A DNA stretch of 64,000 bases from Nocardioidaceae bacterium SCSIO 66511 (GTDB lineage Bacteria > Actinomycetota > Actinomycetes > Propionibacteriales > Nocardioidaceae), in the NCBI GenBank assembly GCA_023100825.1, contig CP095846.1, positions 2,294,001-2,358,000 on the forward strand. Direction: 5' to 3'. The position numbers and the translations under genes were made by a program. The notes below the pieces were generated by a model. That model was given only the letters and a program-made list of their open reading frames with translations, had not been told where the DNA came from and did not search any database. Within the stretch, counting starts at the first letter, position 1; each line of letters begins with the position of its first letter. Positions 34,378 to 42,633 of the stretch are shown here, piece after piece.

Positions 34378-35097
34378 TTAGCGCTGCCCGGGAGCGTCGC
34401 AGGCGGCAACCACCGCATGTCGGGCGGCCCGGTGCAGGGCGGTGGTCGTCCGACGCCGCGCCTGGCCGTCGGCGACGCCGACTGCGCCTCCCTCGTCGGC
34501 CAGGGCGAGCTCGCAGATGCGCAGGCAGCGCACGGCGAGTGCTGCCACTCGCTGAGCTCTGTCGTCGTACCCGGGTGGCAGCATGCCGTCGCGCGCCGCA
34601 CGCAGGTCGGAGAGCGCATCGGCGATCTCCGGACGCCAACGGGCGACGTCGAGCTCGGCGAGCTCGCGTCCGGTCTCGATGAGCTGTTCGCGCAGCGTCC
34701 GCTCCGCCTCGGCGAGTGACTGCGGCGGGGCCGGGTGCGCGGCGTACGCCGCCCAGAACACCCCGCGTCCCACGGCCGACGGCACGAGTCCGAGCGAGCA
34801 GCCGTCGAGTACGACCGCTTCCTCGGCGTCGATCGCGACTTCGTTGAACTCTCTGGGACCGGCGAGTCCGGTCGGGTCGCCGGGCGCCGGCAGGGCGAGC
34901 GTTGCCCGGGCTGCACCCCGCCTGCGGAGCTCCGGCCAAGCTCGATCCAGAGCAACGATCTCGTCGGTCAGCCCGGTCACGTCGTGTGCCGCGTCGTCAC
35001 CGCGTACGGCGTCGACCGCGTCGTCGAGTGGCGCGTACCCGGCGAGCCAGGCGTTGAACCATGCAGCCAAGAGGGCGGATCGGGGGAGGAGCGTCAT
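34378..35097 (-). CDS. conserved actinobacterial protein of unknown function
   Basis: 239 residues, Ala/Leu/Arg-rich and mostly helical, no signal peptide or membrane segment. WFNAWLAG near residue 13 and PREFNEVAIDAEEAVVLDG at about 82-100 look like conserved blocks that recur in actinobacterial genomes beside serB. No catalytic motif recognised. ATG 35097 is followed directly by the domain; GATAAT-like sequence about 30 bases upstream could be a -10 on the minus strand. The 12-base gap to serB suggests cotranscription. Confidence 0.7.
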   Translation of the reverse strand: MTLLPRSALLAAWFNAWLAGYAPLDDAVDAVRGDDAAHDVTGLTDEIVALDRAWPELRRRGAARATLALPAPGDPTGLAGPREFNEVAIDAEEAVVLDGCSLGLVPSAVGRGVFWAAYAAHPAPPQSLAEAERTLREQLIETGRELAELDVARWRPEIADALSDLRAARDGMLPPGYDDRAQRVAALAVRCLRICELALADEGGAVGVADGQARRRTTTALHRAARHAVVAACDAPGQR

Positions 35098-35195
35098 GGG
35101 CGCCCGTCGGAGACCGTGTGCACGTGACTATTATCCAGCGTGGGCCCGAACGTTTCGCGGGCCGTACGCAGGCGCGAGATCCGCGAAGGGAGATC

Positions 35196-35981
35196 ATGGC
35201 CTCGGTCATCGAGCTCGTCGACACCACGATCGTGCGCGGCGGACAACGGATTCTCGACTCCGTGACGTGGACGGTCAACGACGACGAACGCTGGGTCGTG
35301 CTCGGCGCCAACGGTGCCGGCAAGACGACCGTGCTCCAGGTCGCCGGTGCGCAGATGCATCCGACCAGCGGCGTTGCAGGCATCCTCGGCGAGGTGCTCG
35401 GCACGGTCGACGTGTTCGAGCTGCGCCCGCGGATCGGCCAGTCGAGCGCCGCGCTTGCCGAGAGAGTCCCGCGGGCCGAACGCGTACGTGATGTGGTCGT
35501 ATCGGCCGCGTACGCCGTGATCGGCCGATGGCGCGAGGAGTACGACGACCTCGACCTCGAGCGCGCCGACGAACTACTCAGGCAGGTCGGCATCGGACAT
35601 CTCGCCGAGCGGAGGTTCGGCACGCTCAGCGAGGGTGAGCGCAAGCGCACCCTGATCGCCCGCGCGCTGATGACCGATCCGGAGCTGATGTTGCTCGACG
35701 AGCCCGCGGCCGGTCTCGACCTCGGCGCCAGGGAGGACCTCGTCTCGACCCTCGAGCAACTCGCCGCCGACCCGGACGCACCGGCACTCGTGCTCGTCTC
35801 ACACCACGTCGAGGAGATCCCGCCCGGGTTCACTCACGTACTGCTGATGCGGCACGGACGCGTCGTCGCGGCCGGGCCGATCGACGAGGCGCTCACCGAC
35901 GCCAACCTCACCTCGACCTTCGAGACACCGCTGACGCTCACCCGGGTCGCGGGCCGGTACGCCGCGCGCCGCGCTGCGTGA
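35196..35981 (+). CDS. ABC transporter ATP-binding protein
   Basis: 261 residues, one complete ABC domain: Walker A GANGAGKTT (about 36-44), a LSEGER signature (LSEGERKRTL, about 150), Walker B LMLLDEPAAGLD and the H-loop SHHVEEIP. The sequence resembles the YlmA/ModF-like single-domain group often seen in actinobacteria without a permease gene; none is adjacent here either. Its partner or whether it acts in transport is unknown. GAAGGGAG precedes ATG 35196. A TATTAT box at 35129-35134 could be its -10. Confidence 0.88.
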   Translation: MASVIELVDTTIVRGGQRILDSVTWTVNDDERWVVLGANGAGKTTVLQVAGAQMHPTSGVAGILGEVLGTVDVFELRPRIGQSSAALAERVPRAERVRDVVVSAAYAVIGRWREEYDDLDLERADELLRQVGIGHLAERRFGTLSEGERKRTLIARALMTDPELMLLDEPAAGLDLGAREDLVSTLEQLAADPDAPALVLVSHHVEEIPPGFTHVLLMRHGRVVAAGPIDEALTDANLTSTFETPLTLTRVAGRYAARRAA

Positions 35982-36043
35982 GACCGCGCATCGCCGACCA
36001 ACCGAGAGCCGCATACGTGCGGTGCATTCGCACCTGAGTCCAC

Positions 36044-36049
36044 TAGGGT
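36044..36049 (+). promoter_or_regulatory. -10 box of near-leaderless nfeD gene
   Basis: TAGGGT, 7 bases before the GTG at 36057. Same arrangement as other leaderless genes in this window; no Shine-Dalgarno is visible. Confidence 0.45.
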
Positions 36050-36056
36050 ATTGGCC

Positions 36057-36515
36057 GTGTCCGAGTTCTTCGACTGGCTGAGCGACAACGCGTGGGTCGG
36101 TTGGGCCGGAGCGGGGGTCCTACTCGCGATCGCAGAGATGGTGAGCCTCGATCTGGTTCTGCTGATGCTCGCGGTCGGCTGTTTCGCCGGGTCCGTCACC
36201 GCCGTCGCCGGCGGGTCGGTGGTCATCGCGAGCGTGATTGCGATCGCTACGTCGGTGGCGATGCTCTACTTCGTACGTCCGTCGCTGATCCGCCGCCTCC
36301 ACGGCGGCCCGGAGCTCGCGACAGGCACGGCCGCACTGGTGGGTAAACCCGCGGTCGTCGTGGCCCGGATCGGCGCCTCGGGCGGCCGGGTGAAGCTCGC
36401 CGGCGAGGTGTGGACGGCGCGGTCGTACGACCCGTCGGTCGAGCTGGAGCCGGGCACGGAGGTCGCGGTGCTGGAGATCGACGGCGCGACCGCAGTGGTT
36501 TTCCCGCAGGACTGA
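36057..36515 (+). CDS. NfeD family membrane protein
   Basis: 152 residues: two or three membrane helices in the first 75 residues (WVGWAGAGVLLAIAEMV and following) and an OB-fold C-terminal domain (about 80-150; LVGKPAVVV, GRVKLAGEVWTARS), the short NfeD form without protease domain. NfeD proteins pair with SPFH/stomatin proteins and are thought to organise membrane microdomains or quality control. The SPFH gene follows after 67 bases, as expected. GTG 36057 was chosen with the TAGGGT box 7 bases before; TTG 36051 is possible but would sit 1 base after that box. Confidence 0.88.
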   Translation: MSEFFDWLSDNAWVGWAGAGVLLAIAEMVSLDLVLLMLAVGCFAGSVTAVAGGSVVIASVIAIATSVAMLYFVRPSLIRRLHGGPELATGTAALVGKPAVVVARIGASGGRVKLAGEVWTARSYDPSVELEPGTEVAVLEIDGATAVVFPQD

Positions 36516-36582
36516 GTGGCCCCAACGACACGACGTACGTACGCAGCAAGAAGTCTCGGATCGGACCCGAAAGGACCATTGA

Positions 36583-37815
36583 GTGGAACTCGCAGTTTCC
36601 ATCTTCCTTGTCTTGATCGCCTTGTTGGTGATCGTGACGCTTGCGAAGACGATCAAGATCATCCCGCAGGCGCGCAGCGGGATCGTCGAGCGCTTCGGTC
36701 GGTACAAGAAGACTCTGAACCCGGGTCTGAACTTCTTGACCCCGTGGATCGAGAAGGTGCGCTACGTCATCGACATGCGCGAGCAGGTCGTGTCGTTCCC
36801 GCCGCAGCCGGTCATCACCGAGGACAACCTGGTCGTCTCGATCGATACGGTGATCTACTTCCAGGTCACCAACCCGGTCACCGCCACGTACGAGATCGCG
36901 AACTACATCCAGGCCATCGAGCAGCTGACGATGACCACGCTCCGCCAGATCACCGGTGGCATGACCCTCGAGCACGCGCTCACCGGGCGCGACCAGATCA
37001 ACGGCTCCCTGCGCGGCGTACTCGACGAGGCGACCGGGCGCTGGGGCATCCGCGTCAACCGGGTCGAGCTGAAGGGGATCGACCCGCCTCCGTCGATCAA
37101 GGATGCGATGGAGAAGCAGATGCGCGCCGAACGCGATAAGCGCGCCGCCATTCTCACCGCAGAAGGCGGTCGGCAGTCGGCCATTCTGACCGCCGAGGGT
37201 GAGAAGCAGAGCTCGATCCTGTCCGCCGAAGGTGATCGTGAGGCGGCGATCCTACGCGCGCAGGCCGAGCGTGAGGCAGCGATCCTGAAGTCACAGGGTG
37301 AGGGCCAGGCGATCCAGACGGTGTTCCAGGCCATTCACGACGGCAACCCGGACCAGTCGTTGCTCGCGTACCAGTACCTGCAGATGATGCCTCGCATCGC
37401 GGAGGGCGACGCGAACAAGGTGTGGATCGTGCCGAGCGAGATCGGCAAGGCACTCGAGGGTCTCGGCCACGCGGTCGGTGCGATCCCCGATCACACCGAG
37501 GGACCACAGAAGCGGGTCAGCCTCAACGAGCCGGTCGCGGAGGTTTCCGATGAGCGGCTGAGTGCCACCCACGATGCGGTCGCCGAGGCGATCGAAGACG
37601 CTCGCAGCGCCGCGGCGCCCGGTGGTGGCGGGTCGCGTCAGCGCCAACAGCAGTCGGAGCAGGGTCAGTCGACTCCGCCGCCGGCAGCGGCACCACCGAC
37701 ACAGTCCGGGCCTCCCGCGGGGGCACCGCCGAGCGGGCCGACCCAGCAGCAGCGGCCGCCGCGGCCACAGGATCCGCCGGCGAGCCCACCGCCCGGTCGC
37801 CAGCCTCCGCGCTGA
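36583..37815 (+). CDS. SPFH/band 7 (stomatin-like) protein
   Basis: 410 residues: an N-terminal membrane helix (about 4-22), an SPFH domain (IIPQARSGIVERFGRYKKTL to about residue 175), a coiled-coil region with repeats of AAILTAEG/SAILTAEG/SSILSAEG (about 186-240), and a disordered C-terminus rich in Pro, Gln and Ser (about 345-410). This is the actinobacterial stomatin-like partner of NfeD; it forms membrane-bound oligomers. GTG 36583 follows GAAAGGAC. Likely cotranscribed with the NfeD gene. A strong hairpin terminator starts 8 bases after its stop. Confidence 0.9.
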   Translation: MELAVSIFLVLIALLVIVTLAKTIKIIPQARSGIVERFGRYKKTLNPGLNFLTPWIEKVRYVIDMREQVVSFPPQPVITEDNLVVSIDTVIYFQVTNPVTATYEIANYIQAIEQLTMTTLRQITGGMTLEHALTGRDQINGSLRGVLDEATGRWGIRVNRVELKGIDPPPSIKDAMEKQMRAERDKRAAILTAEGGRQSAILTAEGEKQSSILSAEGDREAAILRAQAEREAAILKSQGEGQAIQTVFQAIHDGNPDQSLLAYQYLQMMPRIAEGDANKVWIVPSEIGKALEGLGHAVGAIPDHTEGPQKRVSLNEPVAEVSDERLSATHDAVAEAIEDARSAAAPGGGGSRQRQQQSEQGQSTPPPAAAPPTQSGPPAGAPPSGPTQQQRPPRPQDPPASPPPGRQPPR

Positions 37816-37822
37816 TCTCGCC

Positions 37823-37864
37823 CGCTGGGCATGACGTACGCGCGGGCGTACGTCATGCCCAGCG
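37823..37864. terminator. bidirectional intrinsic terminator
   Basis: Perfect 19-bp inverted repeat (37823-37841 with 37846-37864) with the loop GCGG, between the convergent SPFH and PEBP genes. The short open frames that both strands show here are products of the palindrome. Confidence 0.8.
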
Positions 37865-37875
37865 AGGCAGGTAGG

Positions 37876-38403
37876 TCAGTGGCGGTACGTGCCGACCGTG
37901 ATCGCGCGAGCCAAGGTCTTGAACGCGAGGTTGAACGAAACGACCGCGGGGCTCACGTCGGAGTCGACGCCGAGCGACTCCTCGGATACAGCGTGTACGA
38001 CGTAGAAGTAGCGATGCACCTGGTCGCCCTCGGGCGGCGCGGCTCCCGTGTAGGCGAACGTCCCACCATCGTTTCGTACGTGGAATGCCTTGCCCGGTAG
38101 GTCGTCGTTGCTCGCACCGATGCCCGCCGGCAGCTCTGTCGTCGTCGCGGGCAGGTCCACCAGCACCCAGTGCCAGAACCCGGACGGCGTCGGCGCATCG
38201 GGATCGAAGCAGGTGACCACGAAGCTCTTCGTCGCTTCGGGGAACTCCGACCAATGCAGCTGCGGCGAGGTGTTGCCGGCAGCCGCCACCTGCGCGTCGC
38301 TGAGCGGCTCGCCGTCCGTCACGTCGTCGCTGGTGACCGAGAATGCCTCGACCCGCGGCAGCAGGTCGTACGGGTTGGGGGTGACCGGACGGTCCAGGCT
38401 CAT
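37876..38403 (-). CDS. YbhB/YbcL family (PEBP-like) protein
   Basis: 175 residues of the bacterial phosphatidylethanolamine-binding-like family: [12 protein letters not shown] (about 48-60), [15 protein letters not shown] (about 70-84) with the DPDAP ligand-pocket sequence, and HRYFYVVHA near 135. Cytosolic, no signal peptide. Role unknown in bacteria (Raf-kinase-inhibitor fold). ATG 38403 with GGAG 8 bases upstream was preferred over an in-frame ATG 5 codons earlier. It ends beside the shared terminator. Confidence 0.92.
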   Translation of the reverse strand: MSLDRPVTPNPYDLLPRVEAFSVTSDDVTDGEPLSDAQVAAAGNTSPQLHWSEFPEATKSFVVTCFDPDAPTPSGFWHWVLVDLPATTTELPAGIGASNDDLPGKAFHVRNDGGTFAYTGAAPPEGDQVHRYFYVVHAVSEESLGVDSDVSPAVVSFNLAFKTLARAITVGTYRH

Positions 38404-38536
38404 AGATTCTCCATACAAGAGTGCGGCACTTGCCCCCGACGCTACCGCTCGTCTTGAAACGTGGGCGACCGCGTAGGTACCCGCGACTGGCCGTGTAGCG
38501 TCGGTCAGCAGTCAACGAACCCCGAACGGTACCGAT

Positions 38537-39787
38537 ATGACGACGACTTCGCATCCGCCCGCAGACAACGCCCCGCCCTATCCGGTCGGCCTGCTGTTTG
38601 CCGGCAAACGCGTCGTAGTGGTCGGCGGCGGGCAGGTGTCGCAGCGACGTATTCCGGCCCTGCTCGCTGCGGGCGCCCGCGTCACGGTCGTATCGCCTGA
38701 TGTCACACCGGCCATCGAGGGTCTTTCCGCCGGCGCCGAGATCGAGTGGCAGCGGCGTGGCTTCCGAGCGGGTGATCTCAGCGGGGCGTGGTATGCGCTC
38801 GCGCTGTCCGATGACGCCGCGGTCAATGCTGCGGTTGTGGCGGAGGCCGATGCGCAGCAGACGTTCTGCGTACGCGGTGACGATGCCGTGGCCGGATCGG
38901 CGTGGACCCCGGCGACAGGGCGCTTCGACGAACTGACCGTTGCGGTGATGGCCAACCGAGACCCGCGCCGATCGGCGGCCGTACGAGACGCGCTCGTCGA
39001 TGCCCTCCGCAGCGGCGAGGTGACGGCGCCGCACCACCGAGACAAGCGTCCCGGGGTCGTCCTCGTCGGCGGCGGACCGGGCGACCCCGAGCTGATCACG
39101 CTCGCCGGCCGACGCGCATTGGCGGAGGCCGATGTGGTCATCGCCGACCGGCTGGCACCGCGCGAGCTACTCTCCGAGCTCCCCGCCGACGTCGAAGTGA
39201 TCGACGCGACCAAGTTGCCGCGAGGTCGGGCCGCACAACAAGAGGAGATCAACCGACTTCTCGTCGAACATGCGCGCGCTGGCAAACGCGTCGTACGCCT
39301 CAAGGGCGGCGACCCGTTCGTGTTCGGACGCGGCATGGAAGAGCAGATCGAGTGCGTACGCGCGGGCATCGAATGCACGGTGATTCCCGGCATCACCAGT
39401 GCGATAGCCGTTCCGAGTGCGGCCGGCGTGCCCGTGACGCACCGGGGTGTCACGCATGCGTTCACGGTGGTCTCCGGGCATCTGCCGCCCGGCCACCCCG
39501 ACTCACTCGTGGACTGGTCTGCTCTCGCCCGAGTCGGTGGCAGCGTCGTGCTGCTGATGGGCGTCGACAACCTCGCGGCGATCGCCGCGGCGATGATCGA
39601 TGCCGGCCGCGCACCGGATACGCCCGTCGCTGTCGTCCAGGAAGGCGGGATGCCGACCGAGCGGAGGCTCCGCTCGACCCTGCTACACGCGGCCGAAGAC
39701 GTCGCCTCGGCGCGGATCCGACCACCCGCGGTCGTGGTGGTGGGAGAGGTCGTCGACGTCCTGGAGGACGCAGTCGCCGATGGTTGA
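38537..39787 (+). CDS. cysG: siroheme synthase / uroporphyrinogen-III C-methyltransferase
   Basis: 416 residues, fused two-part enzyme. The N-terminal part (about 15-165) has the NAD site VVVVGGGQVSQRRIP of precorrin-2 dehydrogenase/ferrochelatase; the C-terminal part (about 172-410) is uroporphyrinogen-III methyltransferase with VGGGPGDPELITL, RLKGGDPFVFGRG and GITSA motifs, all intact. It makes sirohaem, cofactor of sulphite and nitrite reductases, and precorrin-2. No sulphate assimilation genes are adjacent. It overlaps the following methyltransferase gene by 8 bases. Confidence 0.94.
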   Translation: MTTTSHPPADNAPPYPVGLLFAGKRVVVVGGGQVSQRRIPALLAAGARVTVVSPDVTPAIEGLSAGAEIEWQRRGFRAGDLSGAWYALALSDDAAVNAAVVAEADAQQTFCVRGDDAVAGSAWTPATGRFDELTVAVMANRDPRRSAAVRDALVDALRSGEVTAPHHRDKRPGVVLVGGGPGDPELITLAGRRALAEADVVIADRLAPRELLSELPADVEVIDATKLPRGRAAQQEEINRLLVEHARAGKRVVRLKGGDPFVFGRGMEEQIECVRAGIECTVIPGITSAIAVPSAAGVPVTHRGVTHAFTVVSGHLPPGHPDSLVDWSALARVGGSVVLLMGVDNLAAIAAAMIDAGRAPDTPVAVVQEGGMPTERRLRSTLLHAAEDVASARIRPPAVVVVGEVVDVLEDAVADG

Positions 39788-40589
39788 GCGGGTGGAGATC
39801 GACGACGCCGGTGACCCGATGCTTCGCGACTACGTCGGTCTGCGCGATGTTCAGGCGCGACGGTCGCTCGAGGTCGAGCACGGGTTCTTCATCGCCGAGG
39901 GGGAGAAGGTCGTACGTCGCGCACTCGAGTCGGGGCACCGGCCGCGTTCCTTCCTGATGGCGCCGCGTTGGCTGGACTCTCTCGGCGATGTGCTCGACGA
40001 CCACGACGTGCCGTGTTTCGTGCTCGATGAGGCCGCGATAGAAGGCGTAACGGGGTTTCACGTCCACCGTGGAGCATTGGCGTCCCTCGAACGCCCCGAG
40101 CCGCGCTCTGCCGACGACGTGCTGCGAGACGCGAGCAGGGTCGTCGTCATCGAGGACGTCATGGACCACACCAATGTCGGGGCGATCTTCCGCAGCGTCG
40201 CCGCACTCGGGTTCGACGCCGTGCTGCTGTCTCCGCGCTGTGCAGACCCGCTCTATCGACGCTCGATCAAAGTCGCGATGGGCTCGGTGTTCTGGCTGCC
40301 GTACGCGCGCCTCGACGACTGGTACGCGGCGCCGGATCTGCTTGCTCGGCACGGGTTCCAGCGAGTCGCGATGGCGCTGGACCCCGAAGCGATCGACCTG
40401 GCGCGGCTGGACGTACGCGACCGGATCGCCCTGCTGGTCGGCTCCGAGGGCCACGGCCTGTCGCCCCGATGGCAGACGACTGCCGACGACGTCATGATGA
40501 TCCCGATGGCGGCCGAGATCGACTCGCTGAACGTCGCGGCATCGGTCGCGGTTGCGTGCTGGGCCATCCGAGAGGCGCGTACCCGCTGA
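39780..40589 (+). CDS. TrmH/SpoU family RNA 2'-O-methyltransferase
   Basis: 269 residues. A substrate-binding N-terminal domain (about 15-105) is followed by the SPOUT knot: IEDVMDHTNVGAIFRSV (motif 1 with Asn and Arg), LLVGSEGHGLS (motif 2) and SLNVAASVAVACW (motif 3), the SAM-binding trefoil. It methylates ribose 2'-O of rRNA or tRNA; the exact base cannot be read from sequence. ATG 39780 with GGAGG upstream starts inside the end of cysG. A hairpin overlapping its stop codon probably ends the operon. Confidence 0.9.
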   Translation: MVERVEIDDAGDPMLRDYVGLRDVQARRSLEVEHGFFIAEGEKVVRRALESGHRPRSFLMAPRWLDSLGDVLDDHDVPCFVLDEAAIEGVTGFHVHRGALASLERPEPRSADDVLRDASRVVVIEDVMDHTNVGAIFRSVAALGFDAVLLSPRCADPLYRRSIKVAMGSVFWLPYARLDDWYAAPDLLARHGFQRVAMALDPEAIDLARLDVRDRIALLVGSEGHGLSPRWQTTADDVMMIPMAAEIDSLNVAASVAVACWAIREARTR

Positions 40590-40610
40590 CCGGTCGGCGA
40601 GCGGGTACGC
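40577..40610. terminator. hairpin terminator after the cysG-trmH operon
   Basis: Perfect 11-bp inverted repeat GCGTACCCGCT (40577-40587) and AGCGGGTACGC (40600-40610) with a 12-base loop; it overlaps the stop codon and lacks a U-run. Confidence 0.5.
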
Positions 40611-40678
40611 CTTGGGTTCGCTGGTAGCGTCCTCAGCCACTGATCCCATGCACCCGAGCCGAGGAGTTGGCGCGCACG

Positions 40679-41374
40679 ATGACTGTGATCGAGGTCCGTA
40701 ACGAGGCGAAGGGCAAGCACGACCCCGACTACCGGGGCCGCACCTTCACCGATGCCCAGATCGCAGAAGGCGGGCACCGTTCGTTCGTCGGCGGCGGTTG
40801 GGAGGAGATCGGCCGCGCACAGCTGGAGTTCCTGAAGTCGAGAGGACTACGGCCTCATCACCGGTTCCTCGATGTCGGATGTGGGAGCTTCCGCGCCGGA
40901 CGTCATCTCATCGACTACCTCGACCCCGGCAACTACTACGGCTTCGACATCAACCACGCCGTGATGGCGGCCGGGTACGTGAACGAGCTCACCGATGAGC
41001 AGCGCGACCGGCTCCCGATCGCCAACCTGCACTCGACCGATCGGTTCGACACCGACTTCGGCGTGACGTTCGACATGGCTATCGCGCAGTCGGTGTTCAC
41101 GCACGTCTCGATCAACCACATTCGGCTCTGCATGTTCAGAGTCGCCAAGGTGATGAAGCAGGGCGGCGTCTTCTACGCGACCTTCAACGAGCACGGGCCG
41201 AAGTACCCACTCGACAAGTTCACGAAGACGCGGTTCACCGAGCGCAACGCGTACTGGTACTACCGACGCGATCTGCGTTGGGCCGCACGGTTCAGTCCGT
41301 GGGAGTTCGAGTACATCGGCGACTGGGGACATCCGCGGGGCGCACAGGAGATGATCAAGCTCACCCGCTCGTGA
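40679..41374 (+). CDS. class I SAM-dependent methyltransferase
   Basis: 231 residues. FLDVGCGSFRAGRHL near residue 62 is SAM motif I; NYYGFDIN is motif II (acidic Asp); FDMAIAQSVFTHVSINHIR and GGVFYATFNEHG fit motifs IV/V. The C-terminus EYIGDWGHPRGAQEMIKL is common in actinobacterial methyltransferases of unknown substrate. ATG 40679 was chosen with GAGGAG 12 bases before; a TTG at 40667 would abut that site. Its end overlaps the convergent AlkZ-like gene by 14 bases. Substrate unknown. Confidence 0.85.
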   Translation: MTVIEVRNEAKGKHDPDYRGRTFTDAQIAEGGHRSFVGGGWEEIGRAQLEFLKSRGLRPHHRFLDVGCGSFRAGRHLIDYLDPGNYYGFDINHAVMAAGYVNELTDEQRDRLPIANLHSTDRFDTDFGVTFDMAIAQSVFTHVSINHIRLCMFRVAKVMKQGGVFYATFNEHGPKYPLDKFTKTRFTERNAYWYYRRDLRWAARFSPWEFEYIGDWGHPRGAQEMIKLTRS

Positions 41375-42539
41375 GCTCGCGTTCCAGCGGCGTACGGAAG
41401 CTGGGTACGACGACGGTGTCGAGGCGAGAGGTCAGTCGGTCGGCCCGGTCTGTGATCGCTCGCTCGGCGTCGGCGCCGACGTCTTCGAGTACTCGCCAGC
41501 GCACCGTGCCGTCGTCGACGACCGCCCAGCCACCGACGATTCGGCCATCCCACCAGACGGTCGGTCCGATGTTGCCGTTGCGGTCGAACAGCGCCACGTG
41601 GTGGTCGCCGAGGTACCAGTCGCGGTGCTTCCAACCCATCGGGGTCGGGTCGAGAGCAGGTAGCAGGGCCGCCGCAGGCTCCGGCTGCCCGGTCTCGTCG
41701 ACGTCATCGGCGAGGACGACGCCGGTGCCTGCCTCTAACTGCACGGCGACGGTGTCGAGACCGGCAACCGCCTTGCGGGTCTGACCGAGCGGCCAGCCGG
41801 TCCACCACTGCAGATCCTCGATCGTCGCCGGGCCGAATCGGCGGAGCCAATGCTCGGCGAGCCGAGCTCGGGCCGTTTCGGGTGCGAGGTCGTCGATGCC
41901 GTCCGGCCACCACGACTGTGCCGGCTCCCAGGTGTGCAGTCGCGAGGTCCAGTCGCCACGCGGAGATCCGCGGACGATTCGCCCGTACGCGCCGAGGATC
42001 GTCAGCACGCGGCTGTTGATGGTGCGTCGGATGTCGTACGACTTATCGGTGACAGGCAGCGTCGCGGTACGAAGGCGGGGCTCGTCGGACGACAGCTGAA
42101 CGGCCGTAGCAGACCCGCGCTTGACGAGCGCGTCGACGGCCGCCTGCTCGACATCGGCGAGCCAGGTGTCGAGGTCGCCGTCGAGCTCGGGATCGGTCGG
42201 TAGGCGGTCGAGATCCTTGAGCAACCCGCGGCGCAGACGCTCGGCGACCGGAAGCGCCGACGCGTGGTGGATGCACGCGACCAGCTCTTGGGGTACGACG
42301 AACAAGGTGCGCCGCATCGCCATCAGTCGGACCAGGGACCGGCGGTCGTACAGCGCGGCGGAGACATCGCCGAGCTCGGCATCCGGGACGCGCGCGAGCA
42401 CCGACAGGTAGACCGACGCAGGATCGCTGGCATGTAAGGCGAGTAGGCTCCGCGCGGCGTCGTCGGTGTCGGTCGCGCGATGATCCGCACTGAGCCGATG
42501 ACGAGTCTGAAGGCGATTGCGGCGCTGCCGGTCTGACAT
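41361..42539 (-). CDS. winged-helix DNA-binding protein, AlkZ/YcaQ-like (HTH_42)
   Basis: 392 residues. The family signature is visible: repeated winged-helix segments (RHRLSADHRATDTDDAARSLLALHASDPASV; FGPATIEDLQWWTGWPLGQTRKAV) and an SVYLSVLARV helix, characteristic of the HTH_42 group that includes the DNA glycosylase AlkZ for interstrand crosslinks and alkylated bases. Whether this member has glycosylase activity cannot be shown; it could act only as a DNA-binding protein. ATG 42539 is close to the divergent methyltransferase start at 42634 (94 bases between). Confidence 0.8.
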   Translation of the reverse strand: MSDRQRRNRLQTRHRLSADHRATDTDDAARSLLALHASDPASVYLSVLARVPDAELGDVSAALYDRRSLVRLMAMRRTLFVVPQELVACIHHASALPVAERLRRGLLKDLDRLPTDPELDGDLDTWLADVEQAAVDALVKRGSATAVQLSSDEPRLRTATLPVTDKSYDIRRTINSRVLTILGAYGRIVRGSPRGDWTSRLHTWEPAQSWWPDGIDDLAPETARARLAEHWLRRFGPATIEDLQWWTGWPLGQTRKAVAGLDTVAVQLEAGTGVVLADDVDETGQPEPAAALLPALDPTPMGWKHRDWYLGDHHVALFDRNGNIGPTVWWDGRIVGGWAVVDDGTVRWRVLEDVGADAERAITDRADRLTSRLDTVVVPSFRTPLERELTSG

Positions 42540-42621
42540 CCTCAACACGCCATCAGGATCCCATCCGCCACCGACAACGTGCTCGCCGTCGATTCGCCAT
42601 GCCCGCGGACCGCCGAGCGGG

Positions 42622-42627
42622 TACCGT
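42622..42627 (+). promoter_or_regulatory. -10 box of leaderless methyltransferase gene
   Basis: TACCGT, 6 bases before the ATG at 42634, with no Shine-Dalgarno; supports that start. Confidence 0.5.
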
Positions 42628-42633
42628 CTTGCA

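Noticed and set aside
37831-38100. Short open frames on both strands that begin with the same residues (MTYARAYVMPS).
   Set aside because: They are produced by the palindromic terminator at 37823-37864 and run over the PEBP gene.
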